Assembly: GCA_015200345.1 (NCBI GenBank)
Contig: CP054187.1
Span: 2,402,470-2,466,469, forward strand
Length of the DNA: 64,000 nucleotides
Direction: 5' to 3'
From: Planctomycetia bacterium
GTDB taxonomy: Bacteria; Planctomycetota; Phycisphaerae; UBA1845; UTPLA1
In this document: in pieces, positions 52,624 through 61,122 of the stretch
How positions within the stretch are numbered: the stretch's first letter is position 1
Layout: each line of letters opens with the position of its first letter
The notes under the pieces: model-generated
What the model saw: the letters and a program-made list of their open reading frames with translations, nothing else
Database searches by the model: none
Told to the model about the DNA's origin: nothing
Position numbers and translations under genes: made by a program

Positions 52624-54126
52624 ATGACCGATGCCCCACCGTTGCTGCGATTCGTCGGCGTGGGCAAATCGTTCCCCGGCGTTCGCGCGCTGGAGGCCGT
52701 GTCGTTCGACGCGCGGGCCGGGCAAATTCATGCCATCGCCGGCGAGAACGGCGCCGGAAAATCGACATTAATGAAAATACTATCGGGCGTGCATCAGCCT
52801 GATGACGGCTGCATCGAGATCAACGGCCGCTCGACGCCGATCGCCGACGCCCGCGACGCGCAGCGCCTGGGCATCGCCATCGTCCATCAGGAGTTCAATC
52901 TCGCGCGGCACCTGTCCGTCGCCGAGAACGTCTTCCTGGGCCGCTGGCCGCGCCGCGCCGGATCGGGCCTTATCGACTTTCCGGCGCTCCACCGCCGCGC
53001 CACCGCATTGCTGGCGACCCTCGGCATCACGCTGGATGTCCGCCTGCCGGTCGAAGCCCTGTCAGTCGCCCAGCAGCAAATGGTCGAGATCGCCCGGGCA
53101 CTGTCGCTCGACGCCCGCGTGCTGATCCTCGATGAGCCGTCGGCCGTGCTGACGCCGGCCGAACTTCAATCGCTTTTCACCCTGCTGCGGCAGCTTCGCG
53201 CGCGAGGCGCCGGCATCCTCTACATCTCGCATCGTCTCGAGGAAGTCTTCGATCTCGCCGACCGCGTCACCGTCCTGCGCGATGGCCGGCACATCAGCAC
53301 CCGCCCGATCGCCGACGTGACCCGCGACGGCCTGATCCGCGAAATGGTTGGCCGCCCGCTCGACGAGGAATTCCCCGCTCGATCGGCGTCGCTCGGGCCG
53401 GTCGTTCTTAGCGTGCGCGATCTGACTTCGCCGGGTCGGTTCGAGTCCGTCGCCTTCGACGTGCGCGCCGGCGAAGTGTTCGGGTTGACCGGCCTCGTCG
53501 GTGCCGGCCGCTCGTCAGTATTGCAGGCGATTTTCGGCGCGTGCGCCGTATCGCGCGGCCACGTCGACGTTGGCGATACACGCGGGCCTTTCCGCTCGCC
53601 GCGCGCCGCCATGGCCGCCGGCGTCGCCTATCTGCCGGAGGATCGCAAACGCCAGGGGCTGCTGCTGGAGCGGCCGATTCGTGAAAACATCACGCTTGCC
53701 AACCTTGGCGCGTACGCCGCCGGCGGACTGCTGCATCCCTCCCGCGAGCGCGAATCCGTCAGCCGCCATGCACAGCGACTGCGTTTTCGCGGCGAGGCGA
53801 TGGAATCGCCGGCGCGGACGTTCAGCGGCGGCAATCAGCAGAAACTGCTGCTGGCTCGCTGGCTGGATCGATCGTGTCGCGTCATGTTGCTTGACGAACC
53901 GACGCGCGGCGTGGATGTCGGCGCCAAGGTGGAAATCTACGCTTTAATAAATGAGCTTGCCGCGCAGGGGCTGGCCATCGTTATCGTCTCGTCGGAGCTG
54001 CCCGAGATCATCGGCATGTGCGACCGCATCGGCGTCATGTGCCGCGGACACCTGGCGGGGATACTGGACAATACCGGCCGCCGCGTCACGCAGGAGCAGG
54101 TGATGGCGCTCGCGGTGAGTACGTAA
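52624..54126 (+). CDS. ribose-type ABC importer ATPase (double domain)
   Basis: A 500-residue protein with two fused ABC domains as in RbsA/MglA. The first has GENGAGKSTLMK, the signature VAQQQMVEIARAL and ILDEPSAVL. The second has a degenerate Walker A GLVGAGRSS, a signature GGNQQKLLLAR and LLDEPTRGVD. The unusual second P-loop is normal for this family, in which only one site is fully active. The start at 52624 follows the binding-protein stop by four bases. It probably energises import with the permease downstream. Confidence 0.9.
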   Translation: MTDAPPLLRFVGVGKSFPGVRALEAVSFDARAGQIHAIAGENGAGKSTLMKILSGVHQPDDGCIEINGRSTPIADARDAQRLGIAIVHQEFNLARHLSVAENVFLGRWPRRAGSGLIDFPALHRRATALLATLGITLDVRLPVEALSVAQQQMVEIARALSLDARVLILDEPSAVLTPAELQSLFTLLRQLRARGAGILYISHRLEEVFDLADRVTVLRDGRHISTRPIADVTRDGLIREMVGRPLDEEFPARSASLGPVVLSVRDLTSPGRFESVAFDVRAGEVFGLTGLVGAGRSSVLQAIFGACAVSRGHVDVGDTRGPFRSPRAAMAAGVAYLPEDRKRQGLLLERPIRENITLANLGAYAAGGLLHPSRERESVSRHAQRLRFRGEAMESPARTFSGGNQQKLLLARWLDRSCRVMLLDEPTRGVDVGAKVEIYALINELAAQGLAIVIVSSELPEIIGMCDRIGVMCRGHLAGILDNTGRRVTQEQVMALAVST

Positions 54127-54212
54127 TGATGGTTGAAATCCGATGAGCAAGCCGGCCCAAGGCGAAGCGCGAGAGCGAATCACCCCGCGCGGCTTGATCG
54201 AGGAACGCAGGT

Positions 54213-55196
54213 ATGACGCACACGTCCCGAGACCTACTGATTCGCGGTCGGATGTTGGTGGTGCTGCTTCTGCTGATCACCGCGGCCGCCCTGCTCACCG
54301 ACGGCGTGTTTCTTCAACCCGAAAACCTCGTCAACGTCGCCCGGCAAATCTCCTTCGAGGCGATGATCGCCTTCGGCATGACGCTGATCATCATCACCGG
54401 CGGAATCGACTTGTCCGTCGGTTCAGTCGTCGCGCTCGCAGGCGTCGTCGCCGCGCTGGCGATGCGCGCGGCCGGCGATCAGTCAACGGGCGCGATCCTG
54501 GTTGGCGCGATCGCCGCCTGCGGCACAGGCCTCGTCGGCGGCGCGGCGGCCGGCGCGATCATCACGCGCTTTGCCCTGCCGCCGTTCATCGTGACGTTGG
54601 CCCTGATGCTCGTGGCGCGGGGGCTGGCGTTCATCCTCTGCGGCGGTGAACCAATCTACGAGGGGCTGCCGACCGGCTTGCTTTGGTTGGGCCGCGGTTT
54701 CGTCCTCGAGGGCGCGCTGGGCCGGCGGTTGCCGGTACCGGTGCTCGTCATGGCCATTCTCTTCGCCACGTCCTGGATGCTCCTTGCGCGGACGGTGGTG
54801 GGCCGCTGCGTCATCGCCGTCGGCAGCAACGAGGAGGCGGCCCGGCTGGCCGGCATCCCCGTACGGCGAACGAAGTTGTTTGTCTACGTTCTCACCGGCG
54901 GACTGGCCGGCCTCGTCGGCCTGCTTCACGACGGGAAACTGATGGCCGCCGATCCGAAGATCGGCGAAATGTGGGAGCTGAACATCATCGCGGCCGTGGT
55001 CGTCGGCGGGACGAGTCTCTTCGGCGGGCGCGGCGGCATCCCCGGCACGCTCGTCGGCGCGCTGATCATCGGCGTGCTCAACAACATGCTGAACCTGATG
55101 GGCGTGCAGCATTTCTGGCAAAAAGTTGTACTCGGGCTGGTGATTCTCGCGGCGGCCCTGCTGGACGCGGCGATGGCGAAGCTGGGGAAAAAGTAA
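54213..55196 (+). CDS. ribose-type ABC importer permease
   Basis: A 327-residue RbsC-like permease with eight to ten helices. ITGGIDLSVGSVVALAGV and IAVGSNEEAARLAGIPV are the family motifs. GGTSLFGGRGGIPGTLVGALIIGVLNN is the EAA-equivalent contact region to the ATPase. It completes the three-gene importer, 86 bp after the ATPase gene. An 84-bp spacer of no clear content separates them. Confidence 0.9.
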   Translation: MTHTSRDLLIRGRMLVVLLLLITAAALLTDGVFLQPENLVNVARQISFEAMIAFGMTLIIITGGIDLSVGSVVALAGVVAALAMRAAGDQSTGAILVGAIAACGTGLVGGAAAGAIITRFALPPFIVTLALMLVARGLAFILCGGEPIYEGLPTGLLWLGRGFVLEGALGRRLPVPVLVMAILFATSWMLLARTVVGRCVIAVGSNEEAARLAGIPVRRTKLFVYVLTGGLAGLVGLLHDGKLMAADPKIGEMWELNIIAAVVVGGTSLFGGRGGIPGTLVGALIIGVLNNMLNLMGVQHFWQKVVLGLVILAAALLDAAMAKLGKK

Positions 55197-55298
55197 AGAA
55201 TGTAAAATGCAGAACGACCAAGCGCCAACGCCGCGATCCGAGTCGTCGCACGCGACGCACAGGTTTCTGCATCCGCCTTTCAGAATACCGTGCCGCAG

Positions 55299-56126
55299 TC
55301 ACGCCGTCTTCGCCAACCGATCGAACGACACTTCGAGGCGGTCTTTCACGAGCTGCATGTTGTCGGGCCGATTGCCGCGCTCGGGCTGGCAGCAGTCTTC
55401 AATCAGCTTGATCAGCGTCGGGTCGAGCTGCTGGGATGAATCCAGATTCGGATTGCGCCACCGATCAAGGCTGACCCCCGCCTTGCTCGTCGCCGAGCTG
55501 TTCAACTCCGTCTCGACCGAGCGGCCCAGAAACACGCGGTGCATCGTCGCTCCCAGCCCGAACACGTCCGTCCGCTGATCCAGCGCCAATCGCTCAACCT
55601 GTTCCTTGGCGATGAAGTCCTTCGTCCCCTGGATGCGCTCCTTCCGCGTCAGCATCGGGCACGCCTGACCGAAGTCGATGATCGTCGGGCGACCGCTCTT
55701 TGCGCAGAGGATGTTCTGCGGCTTCAGGTCCGCGTGAATGAACCCGCGACGGTGAAGATCGTGCAAACCGTCGGCCACGTGCCAGAAAACTTTGATCACC
55801 AGCAGCAGCGGCGCGCCTTCGGCGAACTTGTCCAGCGGAACGCCCTCCACAAACTCCAGAAGGTTGTACGCCTCGATCGCCCGGAGCTTCCGCTTCACGA
55901 TCCCGTACTCCACCGTCTTGCGAAGCACCGGGTGGCTGTTCAGCACGCCAATATCGAACTCGTTCTTCAGCTGGCGCACCTGCGACTGCCAGTTCTCCGC
56001 CGAGGCCGAAACCGACTTCTTGCAGTAGTGCTTGCCGTCCTTTGCGTCGCGCATGAGCGTCACGCGGGTCCCGGCGCCGGTTCCCAGCTCACGCACGAAC
56101 ATCAAGCTTTCAAGGCGCTTTGACAC
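55299..56126 (-). CDS. small Ser/Thr protein kinase-like protein
   Basis: A 275-residue Hanks-type kinase domain with no sensor or membrane part. The ATP lysine is in YCKKSV, the catalytic loop is IHADLKPQN (Arg of HRD replaced by Ala), the metal Asp is in IDFGQA, and GTKDFIAKEQ is the P+1-loop. The glycine-rich loop is GTGAGTRV. The HAD form is found in several bacterial RIO/PK-like kinases and does not exclude activity. The start is GTG at 56126 or ATG at 56102. Confidence 0.75.
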   Translation of the reverse strand: MSKRLESLMFVRELGTGAGTRVTLMRDAKDGKHYCKKSVSASAENWQSQVRQLKNEFDIGVLNSHPVLRKTVEYGIVKRKLRAIEAYNLLEFVEGVPLDKFAEGAPLLLVIKVFWHVADGLHDLHRRGFIHADLKPQNILCAKSGRPTIIDFGQACPMLTRKERIQGTKDFIAKEQVERLALDQRTDVFGLGATMHRVFLGRSVETELNSSATSKAGVSLDRWRNPNLDSSQQLDPTLIKLIEDCCQPERGNRPDNMQLVKDRLEVSFDRLAKTA

Positions 56127-56884
56127 GGCTTCGCTTCAGACAAACGGCGTCCTGTTCTGCGGCTTCCTAATATCGGCCAGCCAACCCGTTGGATGTTGTC
56201 TTCATCACGGGGCACATGCCCATGCAAGGCCCAATCTGCCCCGAATGGCCGCGGCCGCGACCGCAATGGAAGACCCAGAACGCCGGTCCATTCCCCTGTC
56301 AAGTTATTTCTTCAAACGGGCAATCGTGCGGGGAATTGCCCCGGAAACCATCTTTCTTGATGGTACGCGTATCGTGAAGTGAGGCGAACGGGGAACGAAG
56401 GTCCGCAAATGATGGACGGAAATAGGGCAAAAACGGACGCTGAACCCAGGTTCCAATCTCCCGCGCTCACGGTCAATCCAATGATACCGACAAGCCACGT
56501 GTCTTTCCAACGCGCTCCGCTTTGCTCGACGCTCCTGCCGGAGTTGGGGCGAGGCGTCGAAGTGGGCAAAGATCGGTGGCTTATCGCGGTGAACCCGAGG
56601 GGAAAGTTACCCGATGGAGCCCCGGATTCGCCTTGTGACGCCGGGTTTTACTGGTGGAACAAGCCCTGCAATGCCCCATTCACCGCCTCGCCCAACGACG
56701 ATCGGCGATGGACGCGCCGATCGGGGGAAACCGCCATGCAGAGAAACCACGCCCGCGCCGCGTCCCACGGAACCATCAGTCGATTCTGGCTCACCCTCCG
56801 AATCTGGTGGTGGTGGCTTCGGCCGACCACGGCGTCAGGCCGAACGCCTGCGCCGCCCTCGGACGGGTCGATGAGGCATTCATG
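56127..56884. other. apparent non-coding gap
   Basis: 758 bp without a convincing gene. The open frames present have no ribosome site, family motif or consistent codon use. No tRNA, riboswitch or terminator was seen. It could hold a short unknown RNA or remnants of a decayed gene. Confidence 0.5.
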
Positions 56885-57697
56885 CTACGACGCGGATGAA
56901 TGAGTTGCCCCGACTGCGCCGGCGGGCGTCGGTCCGGTCGGGCGATGGTCGAACTCGTCGCCTCGGAACGTCGTGCCGAGGTAGGCGTCGCGGACCGTCT
57001 GGTCATTGATCAGCGCCCGGGGGGAGCCTTCGGCAATGACGCGGCCCTCGTGAATGATGTAGCTGCGATCCGTCACTTCCAGCGTCTGGCGCACGTTGTG
57101 GTCCGTCAGCAGGATCGACAATCCCAGATCGTTCTTCAGATGTGAGATTTCGCGTTGCAGATCCTGCACCGCGATGGGGTCGACCCCGCTGAACGGCTCG
57201 TCCAGCAGAATGATGGCGGGCTGCGTGATCAGCGCGCGGGCGATTTCGAGCTTGCGACGCTCGCCGCCCGACAGCGTGCGTGCCTCTTGTTTGGCATTTC
57301 GTAACAACCCGAACTGCTCCATCAGCGCCGCGGCGCGTTTTTGGCGCTCGGCGCCCGACAAACCGGGCAGCATCTCCAGAATCGCGAGCAGGTTCTGCTC
57401 CACCGACAAGCGCACAAAGACGCTGTTCTCCTGCGACAGGTAGCCCAGCCCCTTGCGCGCGCGCTGGTACATGTGCAGCCGGGAAATGTCCTCGCCCTTG
57501 AAGAGTACCTGCCCCGCGTCGGGCGTGACGATGCCCATCGTCATTCTGAAACTTGTCGTTTTTCCAGCCCCGTTGCGGCCCAGCAACCCGACGATTTCCC
57601 CCTGGTTGACGTGAAAGCCGACTTTGTTCACGACCATGCGGCCGCCGTAGCTCTTCACCAAGTCAATTGTCTGTAACAACAGCTTCCCGTGGCTCAT
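56885..57697 (-). CDS. lptB: LPS export ABC ATPase LptB
   Basis: A 270-residue ABC ATPase. Walker A GRNGAGKTT, the Q-loop YLSQENSVF, signature LSGGERRKLEIAR and Walker B ILLDEPFSGVDPIAV. The DxYxGxxF-like C-terminal segment (VRDAYLGTTFRGDEF) and the FSGVDPIAV text are typical of LptB, which powers lipopolysaccharide export with LptFG. The last 25 residues are an extra tail. lptA/lptC are not in the window. It implies an outer membrane. Confidence 0.88.
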   Translation of the reverse strand: MSHGKLLLQTIDLVKSYGGRMVVNKVGFHVNQGEIVGLLGRNGAGKTTSFRMTMGIVTPDAGQVLFKGEDISRLHMYQRARKGLGYLSQENSVFVRLSVEQNLLAILEMLPGLSGAERQKRAAALMEQFGLLRNAKQEARTLSGGERRKLEIARALITQPAIILLDEPFSGVDPIAVQDLQREISHLKNDLGLSILLTDHNVRQTLEVTDRSYIIHEGRVIAEGSPRALINDQTVRDAYLGTTFRGDEFDHRPTGPTPAGAVGATHSSAS

Positions 57698-58083
57698 GGG
57701 GGATCCAGTCGGCCCTTGCGCTCATCGTGCCCGGCGCGCCGGTCGCCGCATGTTGACAACTTGTTTACAGCCCGGATCGACCTGGGACAGAACCGGGACG
57801 GACCGATGATCAGCGGGTGGAATTATAACGAATGCGCCGTCCAGTGCGAACGCTTGAGGAATTCGTTCATTTCATCCTTAACCCGCGTGGTTTCAGTAAG
57901 TTAGCGACGTCCAGACGTAAAATTATCGGCAGATCGAAACGATTGCACGCGGCGCTCGAATCCGCCGCACAATCGCGCCTTCCTCTGCGTCATGTAATCT
58001 GCTCCCGCGTGTGGATAACCTGCGAAATTCACGACGCCGCTGACGATCAATTCAGAACACGCCAAGTGATGAAAGCTTCCATC
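57698..58083. other. intergenic region with one DnaA box
   Basis: 386 bp without a gene. A perfect TTATCCACA (minus strand, 58018-58010) is the only DnaA box seen. The lptB promoter should lie here; a TTGACA at 57753 is on the plus strand without a partner. No other feature was found. Confidence 0.5.
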
Positions 58084-59877
58084 TTATCGGATGATACGCA
58101 TCCGGCCAAAGTTGGGGATGATGGGCGGAGAGCCATCTGAAATGCGCAGTCCCCCGGGCCAATACACAAAAAACGCTCGGCCGATCAATTGGTCCTCGGG
58201 CACGGTTCCGTAGGAGTAGTTTCCACGCTCGACGAGGAACGGCGCAACCTCCCACCACAACCGCGAATCTTTGCTTTGCGGACTGTTGTCCCCGCAGCAG
58301 AAGTATTCGCGGGGGTCTTCGCGCAGCAGAATCGGGTTGTTCGCCGTGCCCCAGGCCGGATATTGCGCGTACTCATTTCGCTGACGCGAAGGACCGCCCC
58401 CGTCGAGCGTAAAGTCCGAGCGATAGAACACATCGCGATGGACGACGAGATGGCGGATTTCCAGCGGCGTGCCCCTCGCGCCGATTCGCACTTCGGCGCG
58501 ATTGTAACGCCCGTCCTGATACGGCCGCTCAAGCAGCCGATCGAGGTCGGGCGCGTACTGCTGATCCGTTGTGGCGAGCACTTCGCGATCGTTGATGCGC
58601 AGCGCCACGCGATAGTCAAGATTCTCAAACTCCACGACGACCGGCTGGCCAGGCCGCAGCGGCTCGATTTTGGCGCGGGAAAGCTCAATCCGCACCGGGC
58701 CTTTGTCGGATCGATCCAGAATCAGCGTGCCGTCGGTGTGAAGGATCGCGCGGAACTCATCCGGCCCACGCGCCAGCGAGAGCGCCAGCTCCCCCTCGGT
58801 CGGTCCGGGCCACAAGACAAAACTCAATTTGACATCGCCGACGTCGTGCTGCGTCGGAACCGATCCGGCGCTCACGTCGTTGTACGCATAATGATCCTGA
58901 ATGCGGCGGCCGGTCAGCCGAAGCCATTTCGTCTCCTTGCCTTCCGGAACAAATCGCACGATGGGCGTTCCCGCGTCCCAGCCCTTCTTCGCGCCGCTTT
59001 CCGCCGTGGACGACTCCCCTGGCGAGCCGCTCGTCTCCGGCACCCACATCGGCGGGTCGAACATCGGCTCATTGGGCACGGCCTTGGCGGCCGGCGGGTA
59101 GTCGTGATCGTAATGAATCATCCAGAGTGATTTCTGCGCGACAGGTGTCTTTCTCTGGATGCGCAGCTGCTGGGTGAGGACTTTTTCCTGCGCCGGCGTC
59201 AGGCGTCGTGCCGACGGATTGCCCTTCGGTGGCGGCTGCGACAACGCATCGATGATGTCCTTCGGCACTTTGCTGATCGGCGCGGTGTACAGATCGCCGT
59301 TGATGATCTCCAGCACTTCGCCGGGCAGGCCGAGCATGCGCTTGATGTAGTTGGTGTCGCCGTCCTGCGGATCCTTGAACACGACCACGTCCCAGCGCTT
59401 CGGACCGAGCAGCGGCCCGCCGATGTCGTAGGCCCACTTGTGAACCAGGATGCGATCGCCGGCGTCAGGAACGACGCGCGTCTGCGGCGTGCGGTTGAGC
59501 TGATTGTTCCCCGCGCCGGCCCAACTGCAATTCGGGCAGCGCACTCCAAACCCCAGCGGCGCATCCAGCGTGCCGTCCTGCCGGTAGCCGCCCGGCAGTT
59601 GCAACGCCTCGCGGATGCCATAGACAAAAGGATATTTGCACATCTCACACCGGTGCTGGGCGTGAAGGCCGTACAGCCCCGGCGCCATCGAACCGGTCGG
59701 AATGACAAACGCCTCAACGACAAACGCGCGGAACACAAAGGCAAGGATGAACGCCACGACGATCGATTCAATCGTGTCACGGATGCCGTCACGCGGCGGA
59801 GCCGAGGAGCTTGCTGCGGCGAGCGCGCGGTCGTTGCCGGCGGCCTGCGCATCTGTCTGGGGGGCGGTGGCGGTCAT
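58084..59877 (-). CDS. lepB: signal peptidase I with zinc-ribbon and large insertion
   Basis: A 597-residue type I signal peptidase. A membrane helix at about 36-60 is followed by the catalytic Ser63 in IPTGSMAPGLYG and the general-base Lys179 in NYIKRMLGLPGE. A box D-like motif EYFCCGDNSPQSKDSR is near the C-terminus. Between Ser and Lys lies a zinc ribbon (CEMC 77-80, CPNC 114-117). Between Lys and GDN is a beta-rich insertion of roughly 350 residues that looks like a LamG/concanavalin-type domain. Typical LepB is about 200-320 residues. The start is ATG at 59877. Confidence 0.88.
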   Translation of the reverse strand: MTATAPQTDAQAAGNDRALAAASSSAPPRDGIRDTIESIVVAFILAFVFRAFVVEAFVIPTGSMAPGLYGLHAQHRCEMCKYPFVYGIREALQLPGGYRQDGTLDAPLGFGVRCPNCSWAGAGNNQLNRTPQTRVVPDAGDRILVHKWAYDIGGPLLGPKRWDVVVFKDPQDGDTNYIKRMLGLPGEVLEIINGDLYTAPISKVPKDIIDALSQPPPKGNPSARRLTPAQEKVLTQQLRIQRKTPVAQKSLWMIHYDHDYPPAAKAVPNEPMFDPPMWVPETSGSPGESSTAESGAKKGWDAGTPIVRFVPEGKETKWLRLTGRRIQDHYAYNDVSAGSVPTQHDVGDVKLSFVLWPGPTEGELALSLARGPDEFRAILHTDGTLILDRSDKGPVRIELSRAKIEPLRPGQPVVVEFENLDYRVALRINDREVLATTDQQYAPDLDRLLERPYQDGRYNRAEVRIGARGTPLEIRHLVVHRDVFYRSDFTLDGGGPSRQRNEYAQYPAWGTANNPILLREDPREYFCCGDNSPQSKDSRLWWEVAPFLVERGNYSYGTVPEDQLIGRAFFVYWPGGLRISDGSPPIIPNFGRMRIIR

Positions 59878-60083
59878 GATGGTTCGAGTGACGTAACGGA
59901 GCCGCGACGCAGCGCCTCTCACGGGCCGGACTTCTGCCGGCGGCCGTCGGTTCATCGACCATACTCCCCCCTTACGAGCGGGTCAATCGTGCGGTTCAAT
60001 GGTGCGGCCCCATGGTGCGGCTCCCTGGATCCCCGGCACGGCGGCTGTTTGCCCGATTCATCCGCCTCAATAAGCGAACCTCC

Positions 60084-61064
60084 ATGACCCAGCGCGTGAT
60101 TGTCATTATTAACCCTGTTTCCGGTCGAACCCGGGGAGACCACGCCTTGATGCACCTTTTTCGGCGGCTGCGGACGGTCGGCGCCGACTTGGACGTGTTT
60201 CGCACGACCGCCCCGGGTGATGCCCGACGGTGGGGACGCCAAGCGGCTGCAAGCAGGGCCGATCTTGTGATCGTTGCCGGCGGCGATGGCACGGTGAGCG
60301 AAGTCGTGTGCGGCCTGCGCGAAGCCGATGGGCCGGCGCAGGACGGTCAAGCCAGTGCGCTGCCGCCGCTGCTGATCGCGCCGCGCGGCACGGAGAACGT
60401 GCTGGCGAAGTACCTCGGGTTGCGGCTCGATGGCAATCTTCTGGCCGAGGCAGCGCTGAACGGCCGGGCGCAGGAGATCGATCTGGGCCTGTGCAATGGT
60501 CGGCCGTTCATGCTGGTCGCGGGGGTGGGGTTCGATGCCGAAGTGGTGCGGCGTGTGCACGCCGTGCGCAGGAGGCACTTGGACTACGGGGCCTATTTCT
60601 GGCCGCTCTGGCGGACGTTCTGGTCGTATCGCCATCCAGTGATATGCGTGGACGTGGATGGACGGCGCGTGTTCGCGGGGCCGGGGCTGGCCATCGCCGG
60701 GAACATTCCGCGCTATGCGATGGGCCTGCGGATTCTGCGAGACGCGCGCCCCGACGACGGCCTGATGGATGTCTGCATCTTCGCGGTGAGGTCGCGTCGC
60801 GGGTTGATTCATCACGCGGTGCGGGCGGCCCTGGCGCGACACGTCGGGCGCCCCGACGTGGTGTACCGTCAGGGCCGCGTGGTGCGAATTGACGCCGCTA
60901 ACGAACCGCACGGCGCTGCCATGGATTCGGCGCATCGCTCGCAGCACGCATCACCGGCCCCCTGCGTGGAGATGGACGGTGACCCCTGCGGCGAGTTGCC
61001 GATTGAACTGGAAGTGATCCCCCGCGGCGCGCGGTTCATCGTGCCGCAGGGCTGGCGAATGTGA
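60084..61064 (+). CDS. diacylglycerol/lipid kinase family protein
   Basis: A 326-residue protein of the DagK-like (YegS/BmrU) family. IINPVSGR begins the fold, VIVAGGDGTVSEVV is the nucleotide-binding GGDGT motif, and PRGTENVLAKYLG is the conserved GT-N segment. The YTLDKG-type C-terminal domain follows. It phosphorylates a lipid such as diacylglycerol or an undecaprenol precursor. The ATG at 60084 is chosen because the VIVIINP motif follows immediately. Confidence 0.82.
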   Translation: MTQRVIVIINPVSGRTRGDHALMHLFRRLRTVGADLDVFRTTAPGDARRWGRQAAASRADLVIVAGGDGTVSEVVCGLREADGPAQDGQASALPPLLIAPRGTENVLAKYLGLRLDGNLLAEAALNGRAQEIDLGLCNGRPFMLVAGVGFDAEVVRRVHAVRRRHLDYGAYFWPLWRTFWSYRHPVICVDVDGRRVFAGPGLAIAGNIPRYAMGLRILRDARPDDGLMDVCIFAVRSRRGLIHHAVRAALARHVGRPDVVYRQGRVVRIDAANEPHGAAMDSAHRSQHASPAPCVEMDGDPCGELPIELEVIPRGARFIVPQGWRM

Positions 61065-61077
61065 CACGCTGCCAACA

Positions 61078-61120
61078 ACTCCCTCTACCTTACTAGGGAG
61101 AGGGTTGGGGTGAGGGTGAA
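61078..61120. repeat. CCCTCTCC-type palindromic repeat, single copy
   Basis: CCCTCTACCTTACTAGGGAG followed by AGGGTTGGGGTGAGGGTG. Same unit as in the 63 kb array and at 50976, located just upstream of the start of the following gene. Confidence 0.8.
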
Positions 61121-61122
61121 TC

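Noticed and set aside
56379..56903. 174-codon plus-strand open frame in the gap before lptB
   Set aside because: No ribosome site, no domain and an irregular composition; it overlaps the end of lptB.
58010..58018. Chromosome origin from a DnaA box
   Set aside because: Only one perfect box in the 386-bp gap, with no AT-rich unwinding stretch and no dnaA/dnaN nearby.
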